From contig NZ_AP014631.1 in the NCBI RefSeq assembly GCF_000828855.1, positions 372,001 through 436,000 on the forward strand: a stretch of 64,000 nt of DNA, written 5' to 3'. The stretch's first letter is position 1. The number at the start of each line of letters is the position of its first letter. Positions 43,522-51,643 of this stretch are shown one piece after another. The position numbers were made by a program, and so were the translations under genes. Origin of the DNA: Metamycoplasma canadense. Lineage in GTDB: Bacteria; Bacillota_I; Bacilli_A; Mycoplasmatales; Metamycoplasmataceae. Under the pieces are notes generated by a model. It was not told the DNA's origin, made no database searches, and saw nothing but the letters and a program-made list of their open reading frames with translations.

Positions 43522-43854
43522 TTATTTATTTTCTTGGGTTGTAGTAGTTTCGTTTGTTGTTACTACTGGTTTTGATTCTTTAATAGCATCTTTTTTAACA
43601 AATTCTTTTTTTACGCTACCGATATAAGGTAAAATAGCAACTAATCTAGCTCTTTTAATTGCTAGTGCAACTGCTCTTTGGTGTTTTGCACAAGTTCCTG
43701 TAATTCTTGATGAAATAATTTTCCCTTGTAAATTAACTAATTTTGATAACAACTCTTCATTTTTATAATCAACATAAACAACTGGTGATTTACTTAAACA
43801 AAATTGACATGGACGTTTACGAACAAATAATTTTTTACGAACAATTCTTGCCAT
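43522..43854 (-). CDS. rpsR: 30S ribosomal protein S18
   Basis: This encodes 110 residues. The core is recognisable: CQFCLSKSPVVYVDYKN, ISSRITGTCAKHQRAVALAIKRAR and LVAILPY. The protein is longer than the roughly 75 residues of E. coli because of N-terminal residues and a Thr/Glu-rich C-terminal tail. S18 pairs with S6 on the 30S platform. It is the last gene of the rpsF-ssb-rpsR operon and has an AAGGAG ribosome site. Confidence 0.96.
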   Translation of the reverse strand: MARIVRKKLFVRKRPCQFCLSKSPVVYVDYKNEELLSKLVNLQGKIISSRITGTCAKHQRAVALAIKRARLVAILPYIGSVKKEFVKKDAIKESKPVVTTNETTTTQENK

Positions 43855-43867
43855 AAAATCTCCTTAA

Positions 43868-44338
43868 TTACATATTATCCCAAACTAAACCATCATCATA
43901 CACATCTGTATCCTCTGGTTGGTTTGCTTCAATAAATTTTTGATTTTCAATTATATCTTTACTTTCTTCATTAGAAATGCTAAATTCTTTTGAATTATTT
44001 TTTCTTCTTGCTTCAGTAATTTCTTTTGATTCTAAACTTTTAATTTTTTCAATAGAAACTACATAATTATTAATAGCTTGGCCATTTGCGTCAGTGAATC
44101 TTGAAGATTGAAAACTTCCTTCAATGAATAATAAAGAACCCTTATCTAAATATTTATTAATAAATGTTGCATTACTTCTTCAAGCTATGCATGGTATAAA
44201 ATCTGATACCGGTTCAGCATTAGGCGCTGAATAGCTTCTTGTTACGGCGATTGTAAATCTAGAGTATTCAATGCCAGATCCAGCTAAGCCCTTATAAGGT
44301 TTACTAACTAATCTACCAAGTAAAATAACTTTATTCAT
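43868..44338 (-). CDS. ssb: Single-stranded DNA-binding protein
   Basis: This encodes 156 residues. The OB fold begins MNKVILLGRLVSKPYKGL and continues with YSRFTIAV and DFIPCIAWRSNATFINKYLDKGSL. The C-terminal tail is acidic (QPEDTDVYDDGLVWDNM); the canonical tip DDDIPF is replaced by DDGLVWDNM, so partner binding at the tip may differ. SSB protects single strands in replication and repair. TGA-Trp codons kept it from being seen as one long frame. It is cotranscribed between rpsF and rpsR. Confidence 0.93.
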
Positions 44339-44388
44339 AATAAGATCTCCTAATTAAGTAATATAAAAATACAAATATAAATTAAAAA

Positions 44389-44814
44389 TTATTTTTCTAA
44401 TTTTTCTTTTTTTACAAATTTTGTTTTTGATTCTGATTTTTTATCTTCTGTTGTTTCTTTGTTTTCATGTTTTTCAAAGTTTTTTCTATTATCGAAATTT
44501 CTTTTTGTTAATTTTCTTTGTTTTTTTGGTTTTAAGCCTTTTTCAGAATTTAAATTAATAATTAAAGTTCTTAAAATTGATTTATCAATATTAAATTTTC
44601 TTGTTAATTCTTTAATTAATTCAGGTTGTGCCTTTGTTAAAACTAGAAAATAGTTAGCACGTTTTAATTTGTTAATTGGATAAGCTAATTCTGTTCTCTC
44701 TAATTTTTCAAACTTAGTGTTTTTTTCATCTAGAACTGATAAAACTAGTTCTTTAACACTTTCTTCAGTAGAATTATTAGGGTTTGATAGAATCATAATT
44801 TCATATTTTGACAT
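44389..44814 (-). CDS. rpsF: 30S ribosomal protein S6
   Basis: This encodes 141 residues from the ATG at 44812-44814 (MSKYEIMILSNPN), chosen because it gives the normal S6 N-terminus and has GGAG at the right distance. The frame stays open further upstream but is non-homologous there. The S6 fold covers residues 1-100 (ELAYPINKLKRANYFLVLTK). A Lys/Glu-rich tail follows. S6 binds S18 and likely feeds back on its own leader RNA. Confidence 0.96.
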   Translation of the reverse strand: MSKYEIMILSNPNNSTEESVKELVLSVLDEKNTKFEKLERTELAYPINKLKRANYFLVLTKAQPELIKELTRKFNIDKSILRTLIINLNSEKGLKPKKQRKLTKRNFDNRKNFEKHENKETTEDKKSESKTKFVKKEKLEK

Positions 44815-44872
44815 TATAGTTCTCCTTTCGGACTTTTGGGTCATACGACCAAGGAGTCTCACCCTTTGTTAA
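44815..44872 (-). promoter_or_regulatory. S6:S18-responsive leader (rpsF leader)
   Basis: On the minus strand the leader can fold as GACU...AGUC (44855-44858 with 44831-44834) enclosing GGUC-GUAU-GACC, followed at once by CCGAAAGGAG. A CCG next to such a stem is the hallmark of the S6:S18 autoregulatory motif. In addition, CUCCUU (44851-44856) is complementary to the AAGGAG ribosome site (44822-44827), offering an alternative state that hides it. Confidence 0.65.
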
Positions 44873-45081
44873 TATAAATATTAAAATATTTTAACTTTAT
44901 AATTATAGTAAAAAGTATAATTTTTTTTGTAAAAGGGTTAATTTAGCGCTAATAATATTAATAATAATTTGCTAATTTAATACACAAATGACTAATAAGT
45001 TAGTTAAAAGACAATTTTATTAATAAAATTAATAAAAAATTAATATATTTAGTTTATTTTTTAAATAAATAAGAATAATAA
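44873..45081. other. Intergenic region upstream of rpsF
   Basis: No gene is seen. A minus-strand TATAAT box (44902-44907) is a plausible -10 for the rpsF operon, about 30 bp before the leader stem. The rest is featureless AT-rich spacer. Confidence 0.45.
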
Positions 45082-45125
45082 AAAATCATAAAACCATGTT
45101 AAAAAATAGTATTATGATTTTATTT
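45082..45125 (-). terminator. Terminator after rnhC
   Basis: AAAATCATAA (45082-45091) and TTATGATTTT (45112-45121) form a 10-bp stem with T-rich sequence downstream on the minus strand, 16 bp after the rnhC stop. Confidence 0.65.
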
Positions 45126-45140
45126 CTATTTTTATAAATT

Positions 45141-45836
45141 TTAAACTAGTTTTTCTAAAACTTTATTGGTAGTTTTAAATGATATTTTAGCAACGTTTTT
45201 AAGTTCATCTAATCCAAATTTTTTAACAAAAAGAATTGCTACATCAATTATTGAATTACTTGCTCCTAGTTTGAAAGAAAAATTTTTATAATATAGTGAT
45301 TGTTCTTTCATTTTTTCTAAAAGTATATATCTAGCTAATATTGAAGCGCAAGCAACTGATAAATATTTTTCTTCTGCTTTCGTTTCTAAGATTAATTCAA
45401 AATCTTTTAGTTCAACGGTTGTTATTATTTTTTTATTTTTTAATGTATCAATATGTTTTGAAATATTTGTTAAATTTGCATATTGATCAATTATAATTGG
45501 AATTTTTTTGTTAAGTGATTCTAAAAGTCTTTTAATTGAATTAAGATGAATTAACGTTTTAACAGCATTATTGTTAATTTTTAAATTTGTTAAATTATTG
45601 TATCCTTTTTGAGTTAAAATGGTTTTTTTAAAGATAACTAATTTATTTTCAATAATGTAATTTGCAATTTCGCTTATTTTGTTATCACTTATTTTTTTAC
45701 TATCTTTAACACCTAATTTTTTTATTAATTCAATATTTTTTTTAGGTATAAAACATGCCACAGAAACAATAGGGGTAAAATAGTCTCCTACCCCAGTTTC
45801 ATCAACACCGATATAATCTAAATCATTCAATAACAT
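45141..45836 (-). CDS. rnhC: Ribonuclease HIII, short form
   Basis: This encodes 231 residues. It removes RNA from RNA-DNA hybrids. The active-site block GVDETGVGDYFTPIVSVAC places catalytic Asp12 and Glu13 at the very start. The DETGxGD form marks RNase HIII rather than HII (DEAGRG). Later blocks GVKDSKKISD and ASILARYILLEKM are typical. The N-terminal TBP-like substrate-binding domain (about 80 residues in Bacillus) is absent, so this is a catalytic-core version. It begins 2 nt after the Cof phosphatase gene and is coupled to it. Confidence 0.88.
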   Translation of the reverse strand: MLLNDLDYIGVDETGVGDYFTPIVSVACFIPKKNIELIKKLGVKDSKKISDNKISEIANYIIENKLVIFKKTILTQKGYNNLTNLKINNNAVKTLIHLNSIKRLLESLNKKIPIIIDQYANLTNISKHIDTLKNKKIITTVELKDFELILETKAEEKYLSVACASILARYILLEKMKEQSLYYKNFSFKLGASNSIIDVAILFVKKFGLDELKNVAKISFKTTNKVLEKLV

Positions 45837-45838
45837 CT

Positions 45839-46795
45839 TTATTTTTCTTCTTTATTAAAGAAATTATCTGCCTTAACAGTTTTTAAATTTTTCTTAGCCT
45901 CTTCTTTTTTTTCTTTTGCTATTTTGATGTATTTATCTGGGTTTTGTAAGAATTCTTCAATAAAGTATCCTACAGCACCTTCTTTATTAGTTTGTTTCAT
46001 TACGACAGTTGAAACATTTTTGATTGCATCTTCAGCATTTGCTGGGCTGACACCAACATTTCCAATTTCATACATACTTAAATCATTATATGAGTCACCC
46101 ATTACAATAGTATCATTAATATCAATGTTGTAATATCTCATCATTAATGAAATAACTTTACCTTTATCCACACCGATTGAAGTAATGTCAAACACTGGGC
46201 TCAATCCTTCACCTTTCGATCATGATGAAAATTCACCTAAATCACCGTATCTTCTTTTTAAATAAGTCAATAATTCTAAGACATTAGTTGTTGGTTGACA
46301 ATCAAAAACAATACCTGTTGGTTTTAAAGGAAGTTTTTCTAAATTAATTGATTCTCTAAATTTAGTTGCTTGATTAAACCCGAAAACCTTTTCTAAATTT
46401 GGATCTCTATGCATTAATTGAACTCAGTCAGGTCCTTCTATTGCATAATTAGAAATTTCTTTTTTAACTTTTTCGTCGCCTAAAATGTATAAAACTTCAT
46501 TTAAATCTAAGTAAGTAATTGTTGGTATAAAAAATGGATCCGCAGGATTATGGATGTGTGCTCCGTTATAGTTACCAACAATTGCATTTAAACCTAATTT
46601 TTGATAAACTGGCATTGTACTTCTTCAAGGTCTACCAGTAATTATTGAAACAATATGCCCTTCGCTGACTGCTTTTTTAATTGCTTCTTCAGTTTTTGGG
46701 TGTATTGTTCCGGCCCCAGAATCAGCTAATAGTGTTCCGTCTAAATCAATAGCAAATAAAAATCTTCTTTTTTGTGATTCTTTATTAAAAGCCAT
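45839..46795 (-). CDS. Cof-type HAD phosphatase
   Basis: This encodes 318 residues in one frame with TGA-Trp codons. HAD motif I is FAIDLDGTLL (nucleophile Asp17 and Asp19). Motif II is the ITGRPW segment. The Cof cap domain lies in the middle. Motif IV is MGDSYNDLSMYE near residue 235. Such enzymes dephosphorylate sugar phosphates, flavin or pyridoxal precursors; the substrate cannot be read from sequence. The C-terminus has an extra Lys/Glu helix. It lies downstream of upp across a weak hairpin. Confidence 0.9.
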
Positions 46796-46899
46796 TTTTT
46801 TAATTCCTTTCTTTATTATTTATTTTTATAAATGTAAAATTAACTAATTGATATTTAAAAATTTTACTATATTTCTTTTTAAAATAAGCATTGTTTTTT

Positions 46900-46928
46900 A
46901 AAAAAAGAGAGTTTAAACCTCCTTTTTA
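46900..46928 (-). terminator. Weak terminator after upp
   Basis: On the minus strand AAAGGAG-GTTTAAA-CTCTCTTT forms an imperfect stem with one bulged base, followed by a long T tract, just after the upp stop. Confidence 0.45.
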
Positions 46929-47552
46929 TTATTTTTTTGTTCCAAAAATACGGTCTCCAGCATCTCCGAGGCCAGGTATAATATAATTATTCTCATTTAA
47001 TTTTTCATCTTTAGAGGCTAAATAAATATTAACATTTGGATAATTTATTTGAACTTTATTAATACCTTCTTGAACCCCTACTAAGCAAATTAATTTTATA
47101 TTTGTAAAACCTTGTTTTTCTAATTTATTAATCGCATCACAAGCAGATGTACCTGTTGCTAACATTGGATCAACAATAATAATATAACTATCTTTGGGTA
47201 CATCAGGAATTTTAAAGAAATATTCAACACTTTTAACGTCATCGGTTCGATAAATCCCTATATGGCCAACACGAGCCTGAGGAACTAAATCTAAAATACC
47301 ATTAACCATTCCTAATCCTGCTCTTAAAATTGGAATAATGACAATTTCTTTGTCAAGTTGTTCTCCATCAAAAGTGCAACCAGTTGGAGTTATTACTTGC
47401 ATTTTTTTGGTTTCGTAGTCCCTTAACATTTCATAAACCATTAAAGATGCAATTTCATTTAAATTTTGTCTAAATTCATTGTGAGTAGTGTTTTTATCAC
47501 GCATTTTAGTTAATTTAGCATTGATAAGTGGGTGTTGAAAAATTTTAACCAT
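46929..47552 (-). CDS. upp: Uracil phosphoribosyltransferase
   Basis: This encodes 207 residues. It joins uracil and PRPP to give UMP. The PRPP-binding loop is DPMLATGTSACDAI. The uracil-site segment near the C-terminus is IIPGLGDAGDRIFGT. N-terminal HPLINAKLTKMRDKNTTHNEFR is standard. It closes the nucleoside salvage set: DeoA releases uracil, which Upp recovers. It is 41 bp downstream of deoC. Confidence 0.96.
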   Translation of the reverse strand: MVKIFQHPLINAKLTKMRDKNTTHNEFRQNLNEIASLMVYEMLRDYETKKMQVITPTGCTFDGEQLDKEIVIIPILRAGLGMVNGILDLVPQARVGHIGIYRTDDVKSVEYFFKIPDVPKDSYIIIVDPMLATGTSACDAINKLEKQGFTNIKLICLVGVQEGINKVQINYPNVNIYLASKDEKLNENNYIIPGLGDAGDRIFGTKK

Positions 47553-47593
47553 ATTTTTACCTTAAACTAATTTAATAAATATTTAAAAATAAA

Positions 47594-48256
47594 CTAATAA
47601 TTTGAACTATTATCTATTTTACCTTCAATAATAGTTACAGATTTAGAAGTACCTAATCTATTTGCTCCTAGTTCAACCATTTTCACTGCATCTTCTTTAG
47701 ATTTAATTCCACCAGAAGCCTTAATTAATAATTTATCTTCAGCTACTGATTTCATAATTTTAATATCTTCAAATGTTGCTCCTCTAAATGAAAAACCGGT
47801 TGAAGTTTTAATAAAGTCTGCTCCTGATTGTAAAACTATTTCTGTAGCCTTAGCAATTTCTTCATTTGTTAAAAGAGCTGTTTCAATAATAACTTTTAAA
47901 ACTTTATTTCCACAAGTTTCTTTAATTGCTTTAATTTCATTTAAAACATATTCATATTGTCTGTCTTTGAAACGGCCAACGTTCATAACCATATCAATTT
48001 CGTCAGCACCATGCTCTAAAGCAATTTTAGTTTCAAAAACCTTAACACTAGTTACATTGTAACCTAAAGGGAAACCAATAACTGTACAAATTAAAACATC
48101 AGTATTTTTTAAAGCTTCTTTAGCATATTTGATGTATGAAGGTGCGATACAAACTGATTTAAAATTATATTTTTTAGCTTCATCTATTAGTTTATCAATA
48201 TCTTTTGTTGTTCCAGATTGACTCAAAAATGTATGATCGATTAATTTATTTAACAT
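47594..48256 (-). CDS. deoC: Deoxyribose-phosphate aldolase
   Basis: This encodes 220 residues. DeoC splits 2-deoxyribose 5-phosphate to acetaldehyde and glyceraldehyde 3-phosphate. The class I TIM-barrel blocks IDHTFLSQSGT, CTVIGFPLGYN, DEIDMVMNVG, KVIIETALL, DFIKTSTGF (Schiff-base Lys) and IKASGGI are all present. An AAGGAGAAAAA site precedes ATG. It is the third gene of deoD-deoA-deoC-upp. Confidence 0.96.
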   Translation of the reverse strand: MLNKLIDHTFLSQSGTTKDIDKLIDEAKKYNFKSVCIAPSYIKYAKEALKNTDVLICTVIGFPLGYNVTSVKVFETKIALEHGADEIDMVMNVGRFKDRQYEYVLNEIKAIKETCGNKVLKVIIETALLTNEEIAKATEIVLQSGADFIKTSTGFSFRGATFEDIKIMKSVAEDKLLIKASGGIKSKEDAVKMVELGANRLGTSKSVTIIEGKIDNSSNY

Positions 48257-48287
48257 TTTTTCTCCTTGTTTATTTATTTAAATGTTT

Positions 48288-49583
48288 TTATATTAATTTT
48301 GATAAAACTTCTTGAATTTCGAAAGGTTTTTCACTAAATTGAATATTATTAATTAAATTTTGTCCTAAATTCTCATCAATAGGGTTTGATGAGTATAAAG
48401 TGAATAAAACATCGTTTTTTCTTACAAAATCATTTGTTGTCTTATTTAGATAAATACCAGCTTCAAAATCAATTGAATCTTCTTTTTTAGATCTTCCAGC
48501 CCCTAATTTCATAGCTGCTAATCCAAATTCAATAGCTGAATTTATTTTTAAATAACCCTCTTCTTTTGAAATAATTTCAAATTTATATTTTGGATTAAAT
48601 CAGTTTGAACAATAAATTTCATCAACATTTCCGTTTTGAGCCTTGATTCATTCATTAAATTTTTCAAGAGCTTTTTTATTATTGATAACTTCTTTAATTT
48701 TTTTTCTTGCTTCTTCTTCAGTTTTAACTTTGTTAGCTAGTAATAGCAGCGTTGCGCCTGAAGAATAAATAATTTCTGTAAAATCTTTAGGACCATTTCC
48801 ATTAAGGGTTTCTACAGCTTCAAGAATTTCTATTTTATTACCAATAGCTCTTCCTAAAGGTTTTTCCATATTTGTTATTTCAACAGCAATTTTACGATTT
48901 AATTTTTTACCAATTTCAATCATTAATCTACCAAGTTCTTTAGCTTCATCTAGATTTTTCATAAATGCACCGTTGCCACACTTTACATCTAAAAGAATGC
49001 AATTCGATCCTGTTGCGAGCTTTTTAGACATTATTGAAGATGCAATTAAAGGAATTGATTGAACTGTTCCGGTAACATCTCTTAGAGCATATATTTTTTT
49101 ATCAGCGGGTACTAATTTTTGATTTTGTCCCACTATGGCGATATTATGTTTTTCAACAGAATTTTTAAATTGTTCATCAGTTAAAGAAATAGTATATCCC
49201 GAAATTGATTCAAGTTTATCAAGTGTTCCGCCAGTGTGTCCTAGTCCTCTTCCAGACATTTTAGCAACAGTTAGGCCTAGGGCTGATAAAATAGGACATA
49301 AAACAATGCTTACTTTATCGCCAACACCCCCGGTAGAATGTTTGTCAACAATTGTAGTGTTTAAATATGATCAATCAATAGTATCTCCTGAATTAATCAT
49401 TGCATTTGTTAAATAAGATGTTTCAGTTTCATTTAATGAATTTAATCTTATTGCCATTAACAATGCTGAAGCTTGATAATCAGGGATATTTCCTTCAACA
49501 TAATTTTTTATAAAAAATTCAATTTCAGCTTGGGTTAACTCTTGTTTTTCCGCTTTTTTATTTATTATGTCAATTATTCTCAT
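48288..49583 (-). CDS. deoA: Pyrimidine-nucleoside (thymidine) phosphorylase
   Basis: This encodes 431 residues, normal length. It cleaves thymidine, deoxyuridine and perhaps uridine with phosphate. The signature KMSGRGLGHTGGTLDKLESI is complete in the N-terminal half. DKHSTGGVGDK carries the phosphate site. LATGSNCILLDVKCGNGAFM follows. ATG overlaps the stop of deoD by one base (TAATG), so the two are coupled. TGA-Trp codons split the frame when read with the standard code. Confidence 0.95.
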
Positions 49584-50299
49584 TATTGAAAGTCCTTAGC
49601 TAAAGAAAGAGCTAATTTCATCATATCGTTAAATGAATTTTGTCTTTCCTCACTTGTTGTATATTCATGAGTTACTAGGTTATCTGAAATTGTTAGTAAT
49701 GTTGCTGCTTTTTTATTTAGTTTTTCAGCAACTGTAAATAGTCCGTAAGCTTCCATTTCGACGCAAACGGCACCGCCTGATTTTCTAATTCTTTCCTCAA
49801 CTGTTTCATCAGCATAAAAAGCATCTTCACTTAATATTCTTTCGAAGTGTAAGTTCATATTTAAATTTTTAGCATTTTTTAAAATTAATTCATTTAAATC
49901 ACGACTTGGAGTTGCGATATTGTTTTTATCTCCTCTTATTATTGAAGATCTAAAAGCATTGCTTTCACTATATGCTGAAGAAGCTAAAACCATTTCATAG
50001 TTCTTTACATCAGCCTTGAATGATCCTGCTGAACCAATTCTTACAATAGCTTCTACGCCATATTTATCAAATAATTCATATGAATAAATTCCAATTGAAG
50101 GTACTCCCATTCCAGAAGCACAAATTGAAACTTTATTTCCTTGGTAAAATCCTGTATACATTAGAACATTTCTTACATTAGAAACTAATTCTACATTTTC
50201 TAAGTAATTATCAGCAATATATTTTGCTCTTAATGGATCTCCAGGCATTAAGACTAATTTTGCAAAAGCACCATCTTTTGCATTAATATGAGGTGTCAT
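49583..50299 (-). CDS. deoD: Purine-nucleoside phosphorylase
   Basis: This encodes 238 residues, the hexameric bacterial PNP form. It releases purine bases from (deoxy)nucleosides using phosphate. The start MTPHINAKDGAFAKLVLMPGDPLRAKYIA, the IVRIGSAGSF block, VEMEAYGLF and ISDNLVTHE segments are diagnostic. TAAGGAGAGAT precedes ATG. It is the first gene of the salvage operon; mycoplasmas depend on host nucleosides. No purine riboswitch was seen upstream. Confidence 0.96.
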   Translation of the reverse strand: MTPHINAKDGAFAKLVLMPGDPLRAKYIADNYLENVELVSNVRNVLMYTGFYQGNKVSICASGMGVPSIGIYSYELFDKYGVEAIVRIGSAGSFKADVKNYEMVLASSAYSESNAFRSSIIRGDKNNIATPSRDLNELILKNAKNLNMNLHFERILSEDAFYADETVEERIRKSGGAVCVEMEAYGLFTVAEKLNKKAATLLTISDNLVTHEYTTSEERQNSFNDMMKLALSLAKDFQ

Positions 50300-50409
50300 A
50301 TCTCTCCTTAAGTTTTAATTATTTTTTTAAATTTAATATTTGTATATAATAAAAATTGTAATACAATTTTATTTTTTGTTATTCTAGTTTTAGTATCACA
50401 CTAGCAAAA

Positions 50410-51153
50410 TTATAAAATATTAATATTTTCATTAATCAATTCAGCACCTTGATTTATTAAATTGATATTTGTATCATTTTCATTTCTATCCTTGAATAAA
50501 AGGCATTGAATATCTTTCCCTTGATCTAAAAATTCATTAACTAAATTATTAAATTTATTTTCCAGTGATGAAAGTAAAACTAATTTTTTACAAAAACAAG
50601 CATTAATTCGATTTCTTGAAATAAACGCAGTTTTTGAAACGTGATAATCATTAGGAAATTCTGATAAAAATAAACAATTTTCATTGTCAAATTCTTTTAA
50701 ATTTAAGTTATTTAAACCTCATTCGATACCACATGGCAAAATAATTACAATTTTAAATTTTTTAGTAAATAATATTTTTAAAATTTCTTTTTCTAGTCCA
50801 CTTCAAAGACAATTAAAAAATATTGTTTGGTTATCGTATTTTAAATTTTCAAGATATTTTTTAATTTCTTCAGTTTTGTATGAACCAGTTAAATAAATAG
50901 AATTATTTTCTTCTTTTAAAATATCTAAATTGCCTTTGTAAAATAAAATAAATGGAGGTTGATTAAGTCTTAATAATTTTTGTGGATAAGAACTATCTAA
51001 AACGGTTAAGTAATTTAGTTTTTTTTCATTTATTTTTTCTAGAAATAATAAATAATCATTTTTATTAATTAGTTCTTTATTTTTAATAGCACTAAAAATA
51101 TTATTTCATTCCCCTTTGTATTTTGTTACAAAATATAATAAAATTTCATTCAT
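50410..51153 (-). CDS. dprA: DNA-processing protein DprA (short)
   Basis: This encodes 247 residues in one frame from ATG at 51151-51153 (GAAGGAA upstream). LDSSYPQKLLRLNQPPFILFYKGN is the classic DprA/Smf entry block. SEFPNDYHVSKTAFISRNRIN corresponds to the SEYPPGT...FPxRNRIIA signature of the Rossmann-like domain. The glycine-rich middle (GxRxxT/S, SGxAxGID) is degenerate here (LTGSYKTEEIK, NCLWSGLEKE). DprA loads RecA on single strands during transformation or recombination. Loss of the glycine motifs and short length suggest a reduced version. It sits just downstream of rnpB. Confidence 0.82.
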
Positions 51154-51238
51154 TTTTTTAATTCCTTCTTTTGCAATAATCTTATTACTTTTGATAATTA
51201 AGAAATTACGAAAGAGAAAAAATAGAGAAAATAAAAAA

Positions 51239-51253
51239 GGCACGAATGCCTTT
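51239..51253 (-). terminator. Terminator of rnpB
   Basis: On the minus strand GGCA-TTCG-TGCC followed by TTTTTTATTTT forms a compact UUCG tetraloop terminator directly after the rnpB P1 helix. Confidence 0.75.
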
Positions 51254-51560
51254 TGCACGATAAACCGCTTTTTGTATTGTTTAAAAATAAAACAATGCCA
51301 ACTATTTATCTAAGTTTTGAATAAAACTTCCTAGTCTTAATTCATTTATCTTAACTAGGTTCCCCTACCAAAATTTGGGTTTCTAACTCATGGAGTTTAC
51401 ATCGTTGCACCTTAATTTAATAAGCTCGTCTCTGTTGCACTAGTCGTCAATTAAAATAATTGCCTAGGCTTATTAATCCTAGCATGAACACTACTTGCAT
51501 CTCAGCAAGTGTTAGAGCGGATTTTCCTCTACAAAAATGCAGCAGTTGGCTGTGCATAAA
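51254..51560 (-). ncRNA. rnpB: RNase P RNA (type B)
   Basis: On the minus strand the conserved core is clear: GAGGAAAATCC early, TAGTGTTCATGC, then AGAAACCCAAATTTTGGTAG and GGGGAACCT, the hallmark of Bacillus-type P RNA. Helix P1 forms from TGCACA and its partner CGTGCA. P2 is a perfect GCCAACT/AGTTGGC pair. P3 is CTGCA-TTTT-TGTAG. Length is about 307 nt, shorter than in Bacillus. It is the catalytic RNA of tRNA 5' processing. dprA follows on the same strand. Confidence 0.93.
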
Positions 51561-51599
51561 TTATTTTACATTAATTTAAAATAATGTTTGAAATAATTA

Positions 51600-51630
51600 A
51601 ATAAAACAAACTCCTGGTTCAGGAGTTTGT
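51600..51630 (-). terminator. Terminator of KtrB-lipoprotein operon
   Basis: ACAAACTCCT (51606-51615) and AGGAGTTTGT (51621-51630) form a perfect 10-bp stem. TTTTATTT follows on the minus strand, 14 bp after the stop of the giant lipoprotein. Confidence 0.8.
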
Positions 51631-51643
51631 GTTTTTTTATTGT

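Noticed and set aside
50300-50409. Purine riboswitch upstream of deoD
   Set aside because: No three-helix purine aptamer core could be recognised in this short AT-rich region.
51239-51600. tmRNA candidate
   Set aside because: The core motifs (GAGGAAA, AACCCAAATTTTGGTAG) are those of RNase P RNA, and no tRNA-like Ala domain or tag frame is present.
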